A stretch of DNA of 64,000 bases from contig CAWIZY010000009.1 in NCBI GenBank assembly GCA_963840725.1, positions 62,001 to 126,000 on the forward strand, given 5' to 3'. The notes under the pieces were generated by a model, which was given only the letters and a program-made list of their open reading frames with translations, made no database searches and was not told the DNA's origin. Positions within the stretch are counted from its first letter, which is position 1, and each line of letters begins with the position of its first letter. A program made the translations under genes and the position numbers. This stretch comes from CAVWDU01 sp963840725 (GTDB lineage Bacteria > Pseudomonadota > Gammaproteobacteria > Pseudomonadales > Halieaceae). Below are positions 37,736 through 44,628 of this stretch, one piece after another.

Positions 37736-38290
37736 TTACCTCACGGGTCTGTGCGGCGGAACGTAGTCTTCGGTCGTCGCCACGTAGTCCTGGAAAAAAT
37801 CTAAAGCGCCCGGGTTTTTCATCGAGTCCCGACTCGCCACTGTGTCCAGTGGCTGGCCAATCAGCAGTACACCCATAGCCCGCATGCGATCTGCTAGCGT
37901 CCTTACCCTGGCGGCAAAATCGTCCCAGGTCATCGCGGTAAGCGGCCGCATTTCCGACAGGTAATACAGGGCGATTTCACCGGGGCGTTCGTGGCGCAGG
38001 ATATGCTCAGCCAGATTGACTCTGGAGCCGGGGAACCAGGCGTTGCCCGGTTTCATTTCGACACTGGAGACAACCTGTTCGAAAGGGGTATCTGAAAGGA
38101 TGTCGAAGTAGTCCCAGAGCGACGCCCAGAATGCCTCGATGTTGTCGACGGACCACTGCCATAAAGCGCCGTAGTCCTGGACATCGACAGTCTTGCGTCG
38201 TCGTAACCAGTTCATGTAGCCGGCCAGGTTGGAGCCGCTCGCGACTGCTTCGCTGGGCTCCCACAGCAGTTGACCCTCATTGACCGCCAT
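37736..38290 (-). pseudogene. Truncated acetoacetyl-CoA synthetase with unrelated tail
   Basis: 184 residues. The first 140 match the N-terminal part of acetoacetyl-CoA synthetase: LLWEPSEAVASGSNLAGYMNWL, YGALWQWSVDNIEAFWASLWDYF and LAEHILRHE, then MTWDDFAARVRTLADRMRAMGV. A full enzyme has about 650 residues, with the AMP-binding and C-terminal domains after this point; all are missing. After RAMGV the sequence changes to a tail ending DFFQDYVATTEDYVPPHRPVR, which reads as coding but does not continue the synthetase. A deletion that fused two genes explains it best. The product would have no ligase activity. It lies 5 bases before the FAH gene. Confidence 0.75.
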
Positions 38291-38321
38291 GGGCAGTGCC
38301 CTCCAACGAAAGGTTTACACA

Positions 38322-38335
38322 GTACAGTTCTGTAC
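38322..38335. promoter_or_regulatory. Inverted repeat GTACAG-TT-CTGTAC
   Basis: Six-base arms around a two-base centre lie between the truncated synthetase gene and the TetR gene, just before the palindrome at 38347. Together they form the divergent control region. It may be the binding site of the TetR protein or of another regulator. Confidence 0.4.
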
Positions 38336-38346
38336 ATTATCATTTA

Positions 38347-38358
38347 TGACTGCAGTCA
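38347..38358. promoter_or_regulatory. Palindrome TGACTGCAGTCA in TetR control region
   Basis: A perfect 12-base palindrome with half-sites TGACT and AGTCA separated by GC, sharing its half-sites with the site at 36711-36722. It lies between the divergent TetR and synthetase-FAH genes, where an autoregulatory operator is expected. Confidence 0.5.
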
Positions 38359-38490
38359 GTAAAGGTGGTGTGGCGAGTATTTTCTTGGATTCGTGGTCGA
38401 CTATCGGGCACACTTCCCGCGGCTCCGTCCCATCATGACGACGAAACTTTCGGGGCCGAGGCCCGCTGTGATGAAGAGGTAGACACTCCT

Positions 38491-39135
38491 GTGGCACAAC
38501 CGACTGCCGCATCGGCACCCAAGGTTTCACGCTCGGAGCGCAGGCGATTGGAGACGCGCTCGAAAATCATTGCCGCGACCGTGGAGCTGCTGCGAACCAG
38601 CGCGCTGGACGATCTGACAATCGCTGAGATCACAGAAGCTGCCGATGTCGGCCACGGGACTTTTTACCTCCATTTCAAATCCAAACATGATGTGATGGTG
38701 CCGATCTTTCAAAAAAGGACCCGGCAGTGGGATGCGGCCATCAGCAATGCAGGGGGCGATATCGAAGATCCAGCGGCTGCCGTTGCGCAAGCAACCCGTT
38801 ACATCGGGAGGATGATTCTGGCCGACCCGCTGTGTCGCTGGTTGCTTCGTGACTCCGGGTTTCCCGTGGAGGAGGTTCGTGACGCGCTTGGAAACTTCGT
38901 CGCCAGAGACCTCCAGCACGGTCTGGAGGCTGGCCGATTCCAGACAGACGACCTGGACCTCACCGCGCGGTACCTGATAGGCGGCGCTGTGGCCTGTATG
39001 ATGAGTCTTTTCGACGCGGAGGATCCGGGCGAGCAGGTAGACGGCATAGCCGAATTGATGCTCAGGGCGCTGGGCGTCCCCTGGTCTGAAGCGCGCGACA
39101 TTACCCGCCAGCCCCTGCCCGACATTCAAACATAG
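38491..39135 (+). CDS. TetR family transcriptional regulator
   Basis: 214 residues from a GTG at 38491, preceded by GAAGAGGT. The frame is open back to a GTG at 38365 (256 residues), which is the alternative start. The N-terminal helix-turn-helix is clear: SKIIAATVELLRTSALDDLTIAEITEAADVGHGTFYLHFKSKHDV, with the recognition helix VGHGTFYLHF. The C-terminal ligand-binding domain is all-helical. It is divergent from the synthetase-FAH-receptor set, and paired palindromes in its control region and at the receptor promoter suggest it represses that set. A hydrophobic acid or CoA ester is a likely inducer (inference). Confidence 0.9.
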   Translation: MAQPTAASAPKVSRSERRRLETRSKIIAATVELLRTSALDDLTIAEITEAADVGHGTFYLHFKSKHDVMVPIFQKRTRQWDAAISNAGGDIEDPAAAVAQATRYIGRMILADPLCRWLLRDSGFPVEEVRDALGNFVARDLQHGLEAGRFQTDDLDLTARYLIGGAVACMMSLFDAEDPGEQVDGIAELMLRALGVPWSEARDITRQPLPDIQT

Positions 39136-39276
39136 ATACCCGGGACCACCTGGTCTCGTAAAGGCCGCTCTCTTACAAGCTATAACCTGGATTACTGATC
39201 GGCTGCGGCCGTTGGGCAAGGCGCTGGCGAACGGTTAAAGTAAGGCCATAAACTACAACCTCAGGGCGAACAAGCC

Positions 39277-39702
39277 ATGTTCTATGTGTGGCTGATTAAC
39301 GCCATCGTGATTGCGGTCACGGTGATAATTCACTATGAATTTCTCTACAGGTTCACTCTGCTGATGCCGCGGCTGAAGATCAAGCACCGGTTTCGTATCG
39401 TGCTCGGGGTGTTTGGCGCGCTGACCGCCCACGCGCTGGAAGTCTGGATCTTCGCTCTTTCTTTTTATCTGATGCACCACGCCAGTGGTTGGGGTCACCT
39501 GCAGGGTCATTTCGAGGGCTCCATGTATGACTGCGTCTACTTCTCATTCACGACCTACACGACACTGGGCACCGGTGACATTGAACCGATCGGTGACCTG
39601 CGCTACCTCACCGGACTGGAATCCCTGACCGGCCTGTTGCTGATCACCTGGACCGCCTCGTTTCTGTATCTCGAAATGATCCGCTACTGGGACCGGGGGT
39701 AG
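39277..39702 (+). CDS. Two-TM ion channel protein with atypical filter
   Basis: 141 residues: an N-terminal membrane helix (5-25), a second hydrophobic stretch (about 45-70), a pore loop (SFTTYTTLGTGD, about 90-101) and a final helix (LTGLLLITWTASFLYLEMI). The loop sits where the K+ selectivity filter TVGYGD occurs in Ion_trans_2 channels, but reads TLGTGD. It is followed by GDLRYLTGLESLTG, as in many bacterial two-TM channels. There is no cytoplasmic RCK domain. It would form a tetrameric cation channel in the inner membrane. Selectivity is uncertain because the filter Tyr is replaced by Thr. The gene is single with its own promoter region. Confidence 0.78.
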   Translation: MFYVWLINAIVIAVTVIIHYEFLYRFTLLMPRLKIKHRFRIVLGVFGALTAHALEVWIFALSFYLMHHASGWGHLQGHFEGSMYDCVYFSFTTYTTLGTGDIEPIGDLRYLTGLESLTGLLLITWTASFLYLEMIRYWDRG

Positions 39703-39782
39703 AGTCTCCACACTGCCCCCCGTTTTTGACCAGCGAGCCCGGCCTCGCGCGAGCGCCGTTCGGGCCTCTGAACGCGCTGTCG

Positions 39783-40254
39783 TTACTCGCGTTCCTCTTC
39801 CTCGCAGCCCTCATATTCGTTGACGCAGAAGCCGTCTTCCTCTGAGAAAGTGGCATTGTCGTCAAGGCCAATCGCCCCGATCTCGATTTTCACCCGGGTG
39901 CCATCGGGCAGTGAGTCCATGTACTCGTTCGCTTCCGGATCTTCCCAGCAAAGGGGTTCTGCACTCTCGGCGAAGGTCTCCGTGAGCTTCTGTTCCTTGA
40001 GCGCCCCCTTGCCTTAGTTCTTGAAGGTCAGCTTGCCATCGGGGTCCTTGATCTTCGACTCCACCAGGTCGTCGGCGTACATCAGGAAGTGGAAGCCGAT
40101 ATCGCCGCCCGTGGCGTTGATCTCTATCAGCGCCTTGCATTCGCCCAGACCGCCGCAGGGTTCAGTCGCCAGTGCGGGTGCGACGGCGCCGATGGCCATC
40201 CGCCGCTCAGGCGGACAGCAGCGGTGTTGTCGATACTGATTTCTTCTTTCTCAT
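39783..40254 (-). pseudogene. Broken gene for a small secreted acidic protein
   Basis: The frame from MAIGAVAPALATEPCGG (inside a signal peptide) runs to a TAA at 40014-40016 and then continues in the same frame to a TAA at 39783-39785 (GALKEQKLTETF... CWEDPEANEYMDSLPDGTRVKIEIGAIGLDD... ending in Glu-rich residues). The natural start is probably the ATG at 40252-40254 (MRKKKSVSTTPLLSA), which lies in another frame, so a second frameshift occurs in the signal peptide. Two independent lesions make this a true pseudogene. Intact, it would be about 155 residues, exported, with four Cys and a very acidic tail. Family unknown. Confidence 0.65.
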
Positions 40255-40455
40255 TGCGATTCTCCCCAATTCAAAGGTGGTTGTGCCGATGTACGGGTTC
40301 GTCGTCGACCATCACCCCGTTGGAGGGTGGTGGTACGTCCAGTCCCGGGCCGGTTTTTGCTTAACAGTCAATATGGTCTAGGCTGGAGTAGCGGCAGGCG
40401 TGTTACGGTGGGAGAAAATCGCCCCCTGAAGCATAGCCAGTAGAAGGGGAGATTT

Positions 40456-40657
40456 ATGGTCACCAGATGTGGAACCCTGTTGACGTTTGGCCTTGGTGTT
40501 ATCCTCGAATGCCGCCGACTATACCGAGACGGGTCCGCACCTGATGATAGTCGTGCCAAAAGAGCTGTTGAAAGGCATGACTGACGATCCGTCAAGCGGG
40601 GGTCCGTTTGTCATGTGGAAGGATACGCCGTACGCCCACATCGTGGTGCCGCTCTGA
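40456..40657 (+). pseudogene. Small frameshifted gene, unknown family
   Basis: An ATG at 40456 opens a signal-peptide-like stretch (TLLTFGLGVI), but the frame shifts near 40508. The remaining frame reads ADYTETGPHLMIVVPKELLKGM, then GGPFVMWKDTPYAHIVVPL and a stop at 40655-40657. The GPHLMIVVP...GGPFVMWKDTPYAHIVVP pattern is conserved-looking C-terminal sequence of a small secreted protein, but I cannot name its family. With one base corrected it would be about 67 residues. Confidence 0.5.
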
Positions 40658-40696
40658 TCGGCAGCCGTCGCTTACTGTAGAGGTCGCTTCGCCCCG

Positions 40697-42052
40697 ATGC
40701 CCCATCTGATTTCACCGCGGTTTTCCCGCGCGCTTATCGGCTTGCTTATGCTTGCGGGTCCCTTGCCTGCTGTTGCCGACAGCCTGTTGATCGAAAATGT
40801 CACCCTCATCGACGGCACCGGCAGGCTCCCGATGAGTCGTGCCTCGGTACTGATTGACGACGGTATCATTTCGCAGATATCCCGTGGACCAGTTGAGCCG
40901 GCCGCGCCGGCACGGCGCATCGATGGCTCAGGGAAGTACCTGATACCCGGCCTGATGGATATGCACGTCCACCTGCAGGGCAGTGTCGAGGTCACACCGG
41001 AGGGCCTGGCCGTGAACCTGCAGCCCGCACGAGGCACACGCGCATTGCACAGCTACCTTTATGCGGGTGTGACCACCATCTACGACGCGGGAAATGTCCC
41101 GGACTATATTCTCGGGTTGCGTGATGCCGAGCGTAATGGCGAGATTGTCAGCCCGCGAATTTTCGCCACCGGTGCCATCGTGACCTATCCGGGCAGCCAC
41201 GGCAGCAGCGAGTTCAGTACCCCGGTTGAAAGCTGGCCCCAGGCGATACCGGCTTTGGACGCCCATATTGCCCGCCAGCCGGATGTCCTGAAACTGACCT
41301 ACGAGGAGCGTGGCTGGGGTTCGCGGCCGATGATACCGCTGCTTCCGCTGGACCTGATGCAGCATATCATCAGCTACTATAATGATCGCGGCATCCGTAC
41401 CACGGCCCATACTTCCAGCGAATACCGGGCCAGGCAGGCGATTTTTGCCGGTGTGGACACCCTGGCCCACCCTGTGATCCAGGGGCCTGTTTCTGACGGG
41501 TTCGTGCACCTGATGGCCGCCAAGCAGATACCGATGGTATCGACGCTGACCATCGGCGAGAACTACTCGCGGCTGGCCGAGCACCCTGAGTACCTCGACG
41601 AACCGATGTACAGGGCAACACTGACGTCCGCTGAAATCGAAGAACTCAAGACGGTGAAGCGCAAGGAATACCAGGAGAGAAAGTGGACCTGGTGGATGAA
41701 GGTGATGACGACGGTCGCCCAGGAAAACGTGCGCAAAATCAGCGCCGCCGGCGGTGTCGTGGTCGCGGGCACGGACCAGACCACGGGACCGGCGCTGCAT
41801 CGTGAGCTCGAACTGCTCGCTGATGCCGGCATCCCGCCACTGGAGATCATTCGCATCGCGACCCTCAACGGTGCCATATTTCTCGGCAAACAGGAGGAAC
41901 TTGGTTCGGTGGAGGAGGGCAAAATAGCCGACCTGGTACTATTGGCCGCGGACCCAACGGCAGACATAAACAACGCCAAGAGCATCGTCGCGGTCATCAA
42001 GGGTGGCCGACTGATCGACCGCTCGGCACTGGACCTGCCGATCAATGAATGA
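40697..42052 (+). CDS. Secreted amidohydrolase
   Basis: 451 residues with a signal peptide (1-28). The composite beta-sandwich/TIM-barrel amidohydrolase is shown by ENVTLIDGTG, the metal-binding DMHVHLQGS (HxH), a barrel His in TTAHTSS and another in DTLAHPV, and the metal Asp in VVVAGTDQTTG, then LGSVEEGKIADLVLLAADPT. This is the imidazolonepropionase/prolidase-like branch found in periplasmic amidohydrolases of marine bacteria, which hydrolyse cyclic amides, lactones or dipeptides. The CDGSH-cupin gene follows on the same strand after 72 bases. Substrate not known. Confidence 0.92.
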   Translation: MPHLISPRFSRALIGLLMLAGPLPAVADSLLIENVTLIDGTGRLPMSRASVLIDDGIISQISRGPVEPAAPARRIDGSGKYLIPGLMDMHVHLQGSVEVTPEGLAVNLQPARGTRALHSYLYAGVTTIYDAGNVPDYILGLRDAERNGEIVSPRIFATGAIVTYPGSHGSSEFSTPVESWPQAIPALDAHIARQPDVLKLTYEERGWGSRPMIPLLPLDLMQHIISYYNDRGIRTTAHTSSEYRARQAIFAGVDTLAHPVIQGPVSDGFVHLMAAKQIPMVSTLTIGENYSRLAEHPEYLDEPMYRATLTSAEIEELKTVKRKEYQERKWTWWMKVMTTVAQENVRKISAAGGVVVAGTDQTTGPALHRELELLADAGIPPLEIIRIATLNGAIFLGKQEELGSVEEGKIADLVLLAADPTADINNAKSIVAVIKGGRLIDRSALDLPINE

Positions 42053-42124
42053 ACGATGGCCCACGGGAGATGTGAGCGGCAGGACCTTCTCGATACCCGT
42101 ATCGGTGTCTGACAGGCTGAATGA

Positions 42125-43198
42125 ATGAGCAACAAATTATCTGGATTACCGCGGATCGCGGCCTACAAACCCCACTACTGCGAACTGGAGGCCGGCAAGG
42201 CCTACTTCTGGTGCAGTTGCGGGCTCAGTCGCAACCAGCCCTTTTGTGACCAGTCCCATCAGGGCACTGATTTCAGGCCGGTTCGGTATGTGCCCGCCAG
42301 CGATGGTGAGGAAGTGCTGTTCTGTAATTGCAAACACTCCGCCGACAGGCCCTTCTGCGATGGCGCCCATAATAATCTCAGGGACACCTACGACGAGGAT
42401 GATCCACACAGTGAACACAACCTCGCCATACCCGCCATCGGCTGCGACGACAGCGGCCGGGCGGTGCTGGACGGCGGCTGTTACGTTTGCAAAGTCGAGC
42501 GTGTGCCGCTTCGTGACCTGGGGTCGCTGCGGCTGGGTTCGGTGATATCCGCCGACACCGGGGCGCAGTACCAGTCACAGTTTTACGCCGAAGCAAGCCG
42601 CGGAACCTCACCCGTAGTGGCGTTTGGTGACAGCCACGTGGTGATCCTGGTGACCGCCGGCCAGGGCCGTATCGTCATCTCCGGCCAGGCCTTCGACCTG
42701 TCACCAGAGATGGGCGTTTACGTGCAGCCCGGAGAGGCTTTCGCGGTGAGCAATGACGCGACCGCTCCGATCAAATTATTCATCTCTGTCTGTCCGATTG
42801 TCGCCGCACCTGATCTGCTGCCGGCAATGCCGGATAATTTTGATCACGACTACCCGCTGCGGACCGTGGGTATCGATCCGGACAATCGGCAGGCCATGGG
42901 CGACCGGTTCTTCCAGGTACTGGTCGACGAGCGTATTGGCTCGACTGTGGTCACCCAGTTCATCGGCGAGGTGCCGATGTCCAAGGCAGCGCCGCACCGA
43001 CACCTTTATGAAGAGTCGATCGTGGTGCTGCGAGGTGAGGGCTGTATGTGGACCGAGCATGTGAAAACGCCGGTCGCAGCGGGTGACGTCATATTCCTGC
43101 CGCGCAAGCAGGTTCACTCGCTGCAATGCACCGACCCGGGCGGGATGCTGCTGGCCGGTGTTATTTACCCGGGTAACAATCCGTCAATCAATTACTGA
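42125..43198 (+). CDS. Double CDGSH iron-sulfur / double cupin fusion protein
   Basis: 357 residues. Two [2Fe-2S] CDGSH motifs come first: FWCSCGLSRNQPFCDQSH (about 28-45) and LFCNCKHSADRPFCDGAH (about 62-79), each with the C-x-C-x2-S-x3-P-x-C-D-x2-H pattern. A cupin-like domain follows (QYQSQFYAEASRG... GDSHVVILVTAGQGRIVISGQ, about 150-235). A second cupin (about 265-350) has APHRHLYEESIVVLRGEG and AGDVIFLPRKQVHSLQC, with metal-type His and Glu. An iron-sulfur redox unit on a cupin metal site suggests a redox-sensing or electron-fed oxygenase-like enzyme (inference). It ends 11 bases into the convergent symporter gene. Confidence 0.88.
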   Translation: MSNKLSGLPRIAAYKPHYCELEAGKAYFWCSCGLSRNQPFCDQSHQGTDFRPVRYVPASDGEEVLFCNCKHSADRPFCDGAHNNLRDTYDEDDPHSEHNLAIPAIGCDDSGRAVLDGGCYVCKVERVPLRDLGSLRLGSVISADTGAQYQSQFYAEASRGTSPVVAFGDSHVVILVTAGQGRIVISGQAFDLSPEMGVYVQPGEAFAVSNDATAPIKLFISVCPIVAAPDLLPAMPDNFDHDYPLRTVGIDPDNRQAMGDRFFQVLVDERIGSTVVTQFIGEVPMSKAAPHRHLYEESIVVLRGEGCMWTEHVKTPVAAGDVIFLPRKQVHSLQCTDPGGMLLAGVIYPGNNPSINY

Positions 43199-44510
43199 CG
43201 ATGACGTTTATGACGGTGGCCGCGAGGATGCTGGCAATGGCCAGAGGAATCACATAGCGCATCCACAGATACAACAGTCTGACGAACACCCCTGGCCGTG
43301 TGGTCCCGAAGATATGCGCCACTGCCGCGGCGCGGTCCTGGCTCCAGGTGATTGCAACCACGGCCAGCAGTCCGCCGGCGAGCATGAAACCCGAGCCTAT
43401 CACCAGGTCGAGTATGCCGATGATCTCCGGGTGCCAGCCGGGATAGATCATCAGCAGCGTTTCTACAAGTCCGATCAGCAGCAGCAGTCGCCCCCGGCCC
43501 AGCCAGCCGCCGACAGGTTCTTCACCCAGCGACACCGAGACCACCTGGAACACCGCGATTGCCGAAAGAAATGAGACCAGTGCCAGGGCGAGAAGCAGGA
43601 AACTGCCGACGATTCTGCCGGCCGGCATCGTGGCCAACAGGGTGGGCAGGGTCTCGAACAGCAGTCCGGGCCCACCGTTGAGTTGCAACCCGAAGACCAT
43701 CACGGCGGGCACGATAAACAGCGCGGCGAGCAGGGACGCCAGGGTATCGCCACCGGCCGACAGCAGGGCTACCCCGGCGAGGCTGGTATCGTTGCTGATG
43801 AACTTACCGTAGACCAGGGCAAAGGACGCACCCAGCCCGACTGAAAAGAAGCATTGGCCCAGTGCCGCAAAGAGCTCCTGGGCCCCGATACGGGAAAAGT
43901 CGGGGCGCAGAAATTCTTCGACGGCATTGCTCGCCCCCGGGAGGCTGAGGGCGACATAAACCAGGTACAGTGCAACCAGGAAGAAGAACGGCACGAAACT
44001 CTCGCTGACCCGCTCGATACCGCGTTTCAGTCCCAGCCAGATCACCAGCAGGCTGGCCCAGAGTACCGCAAGCCCCACAGCGAACTGCAGTGCCGGATTG
44101 CCCAGTCCCGTACTGTAGCGGGCGAGGTTGTCGGGCGAGAAACCGTGAACGATGGCGTACCACGCGCTGTAGAAAACATTGCCGACCACCAGGGTGTAGT
44201 AGCTGCCGGAGCAGAGCACGCCTATAACCAGCAGGTAGCCGAGAGCTCTGCCGGGGGCGCCGAAACTGCTTCGCAACACGGTGATGGTGGCGCCGCGCAA
44301 GGACCGCGCCAGCGCCAGTTCGCACATCAGCGCGGGCACGGCGATGGTCAGCATCATGGCGATGAACACCAGCAGGAACGCACTGCCGCCGTAGGTGCCC
44401 ATCATGTAGGGGAAGCGCCAGACATTGCCCAGGCCGATGGCGACGCCCGTCAGGGTCAGTACCGTCGTCAGGAAAGAGGTGAACGTGGGTACCGCGGGTG
44501 ACTGGGGCAT
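43188..44510 (-). CDS. Sodium-dependent symporter, NSS/SNF family
   Basis: 440 residues from the ATG at 44508-44510. A longer frame to 44567 adds a polar leader. The first helix has the sodium/substrate motif LTGVAIGLGNVWRFPYMMGTYGGSAFLLVF, the hallmark of neurotransmitter:sodium symporters such as LeuT and TnaT. About eleven to twelve TM helices follow, including FFSVGLGASFALVYGKF (TM6-like). It moves an amino acid or related compound into the cell with Na+. It is divergent from the M1 peptidase gene, a sensible pair for peptide and amino acid uptake (inference). Confidence 0.93.
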   Translation of the reverse strand: MPQSPAVPTFTSFLTTVLTLTGVAIGLGNVWRFPYMMGTYGGSAFLLVFIAMMLTIAVPALMCELALARSLRGATITVLRSSFGAPGRALGYLLVIGVLCSGSYYTLVVGNVFYSAWYAIVHGFSPDNLARYSTGLGNPALQFAVGLAVLWASLLVIWLGLKRGIERVSESFVPFFFLVALYLVYVALSLPGASNAVEEFLRPDFSRIGAQELFAALGQCFFSVGLGASFALVYGKFISNDTSLAGVALLSAGGDTLASLLAALFIVPAVMVFGLQLNGGPGLLFETLPTLLATMPAGRIVGSFLLLALALVSFLSAIAVFQVVSVSLGEEPVGGWLGRGRLLLLIGLVETLLMIYPGWHPEIIGILDLVIGSGFMLAGGLLAVVAITWSQDRAAAVAHIFGTTRPGVFVRLLYLWMRYVIPLAIASILAATVINVIVSN

Positions 44511-44628
44511 GGGCGGCTCTGCTGGTGGTGATTCGCACCATAGCAAACTGTCCCGAGGCGACGCCACTGTTTGGTCACCGGTCTTACCCGGCTACAATGT
44601 GTTGCTGGTCTTTCCCGGGAACCCCACC

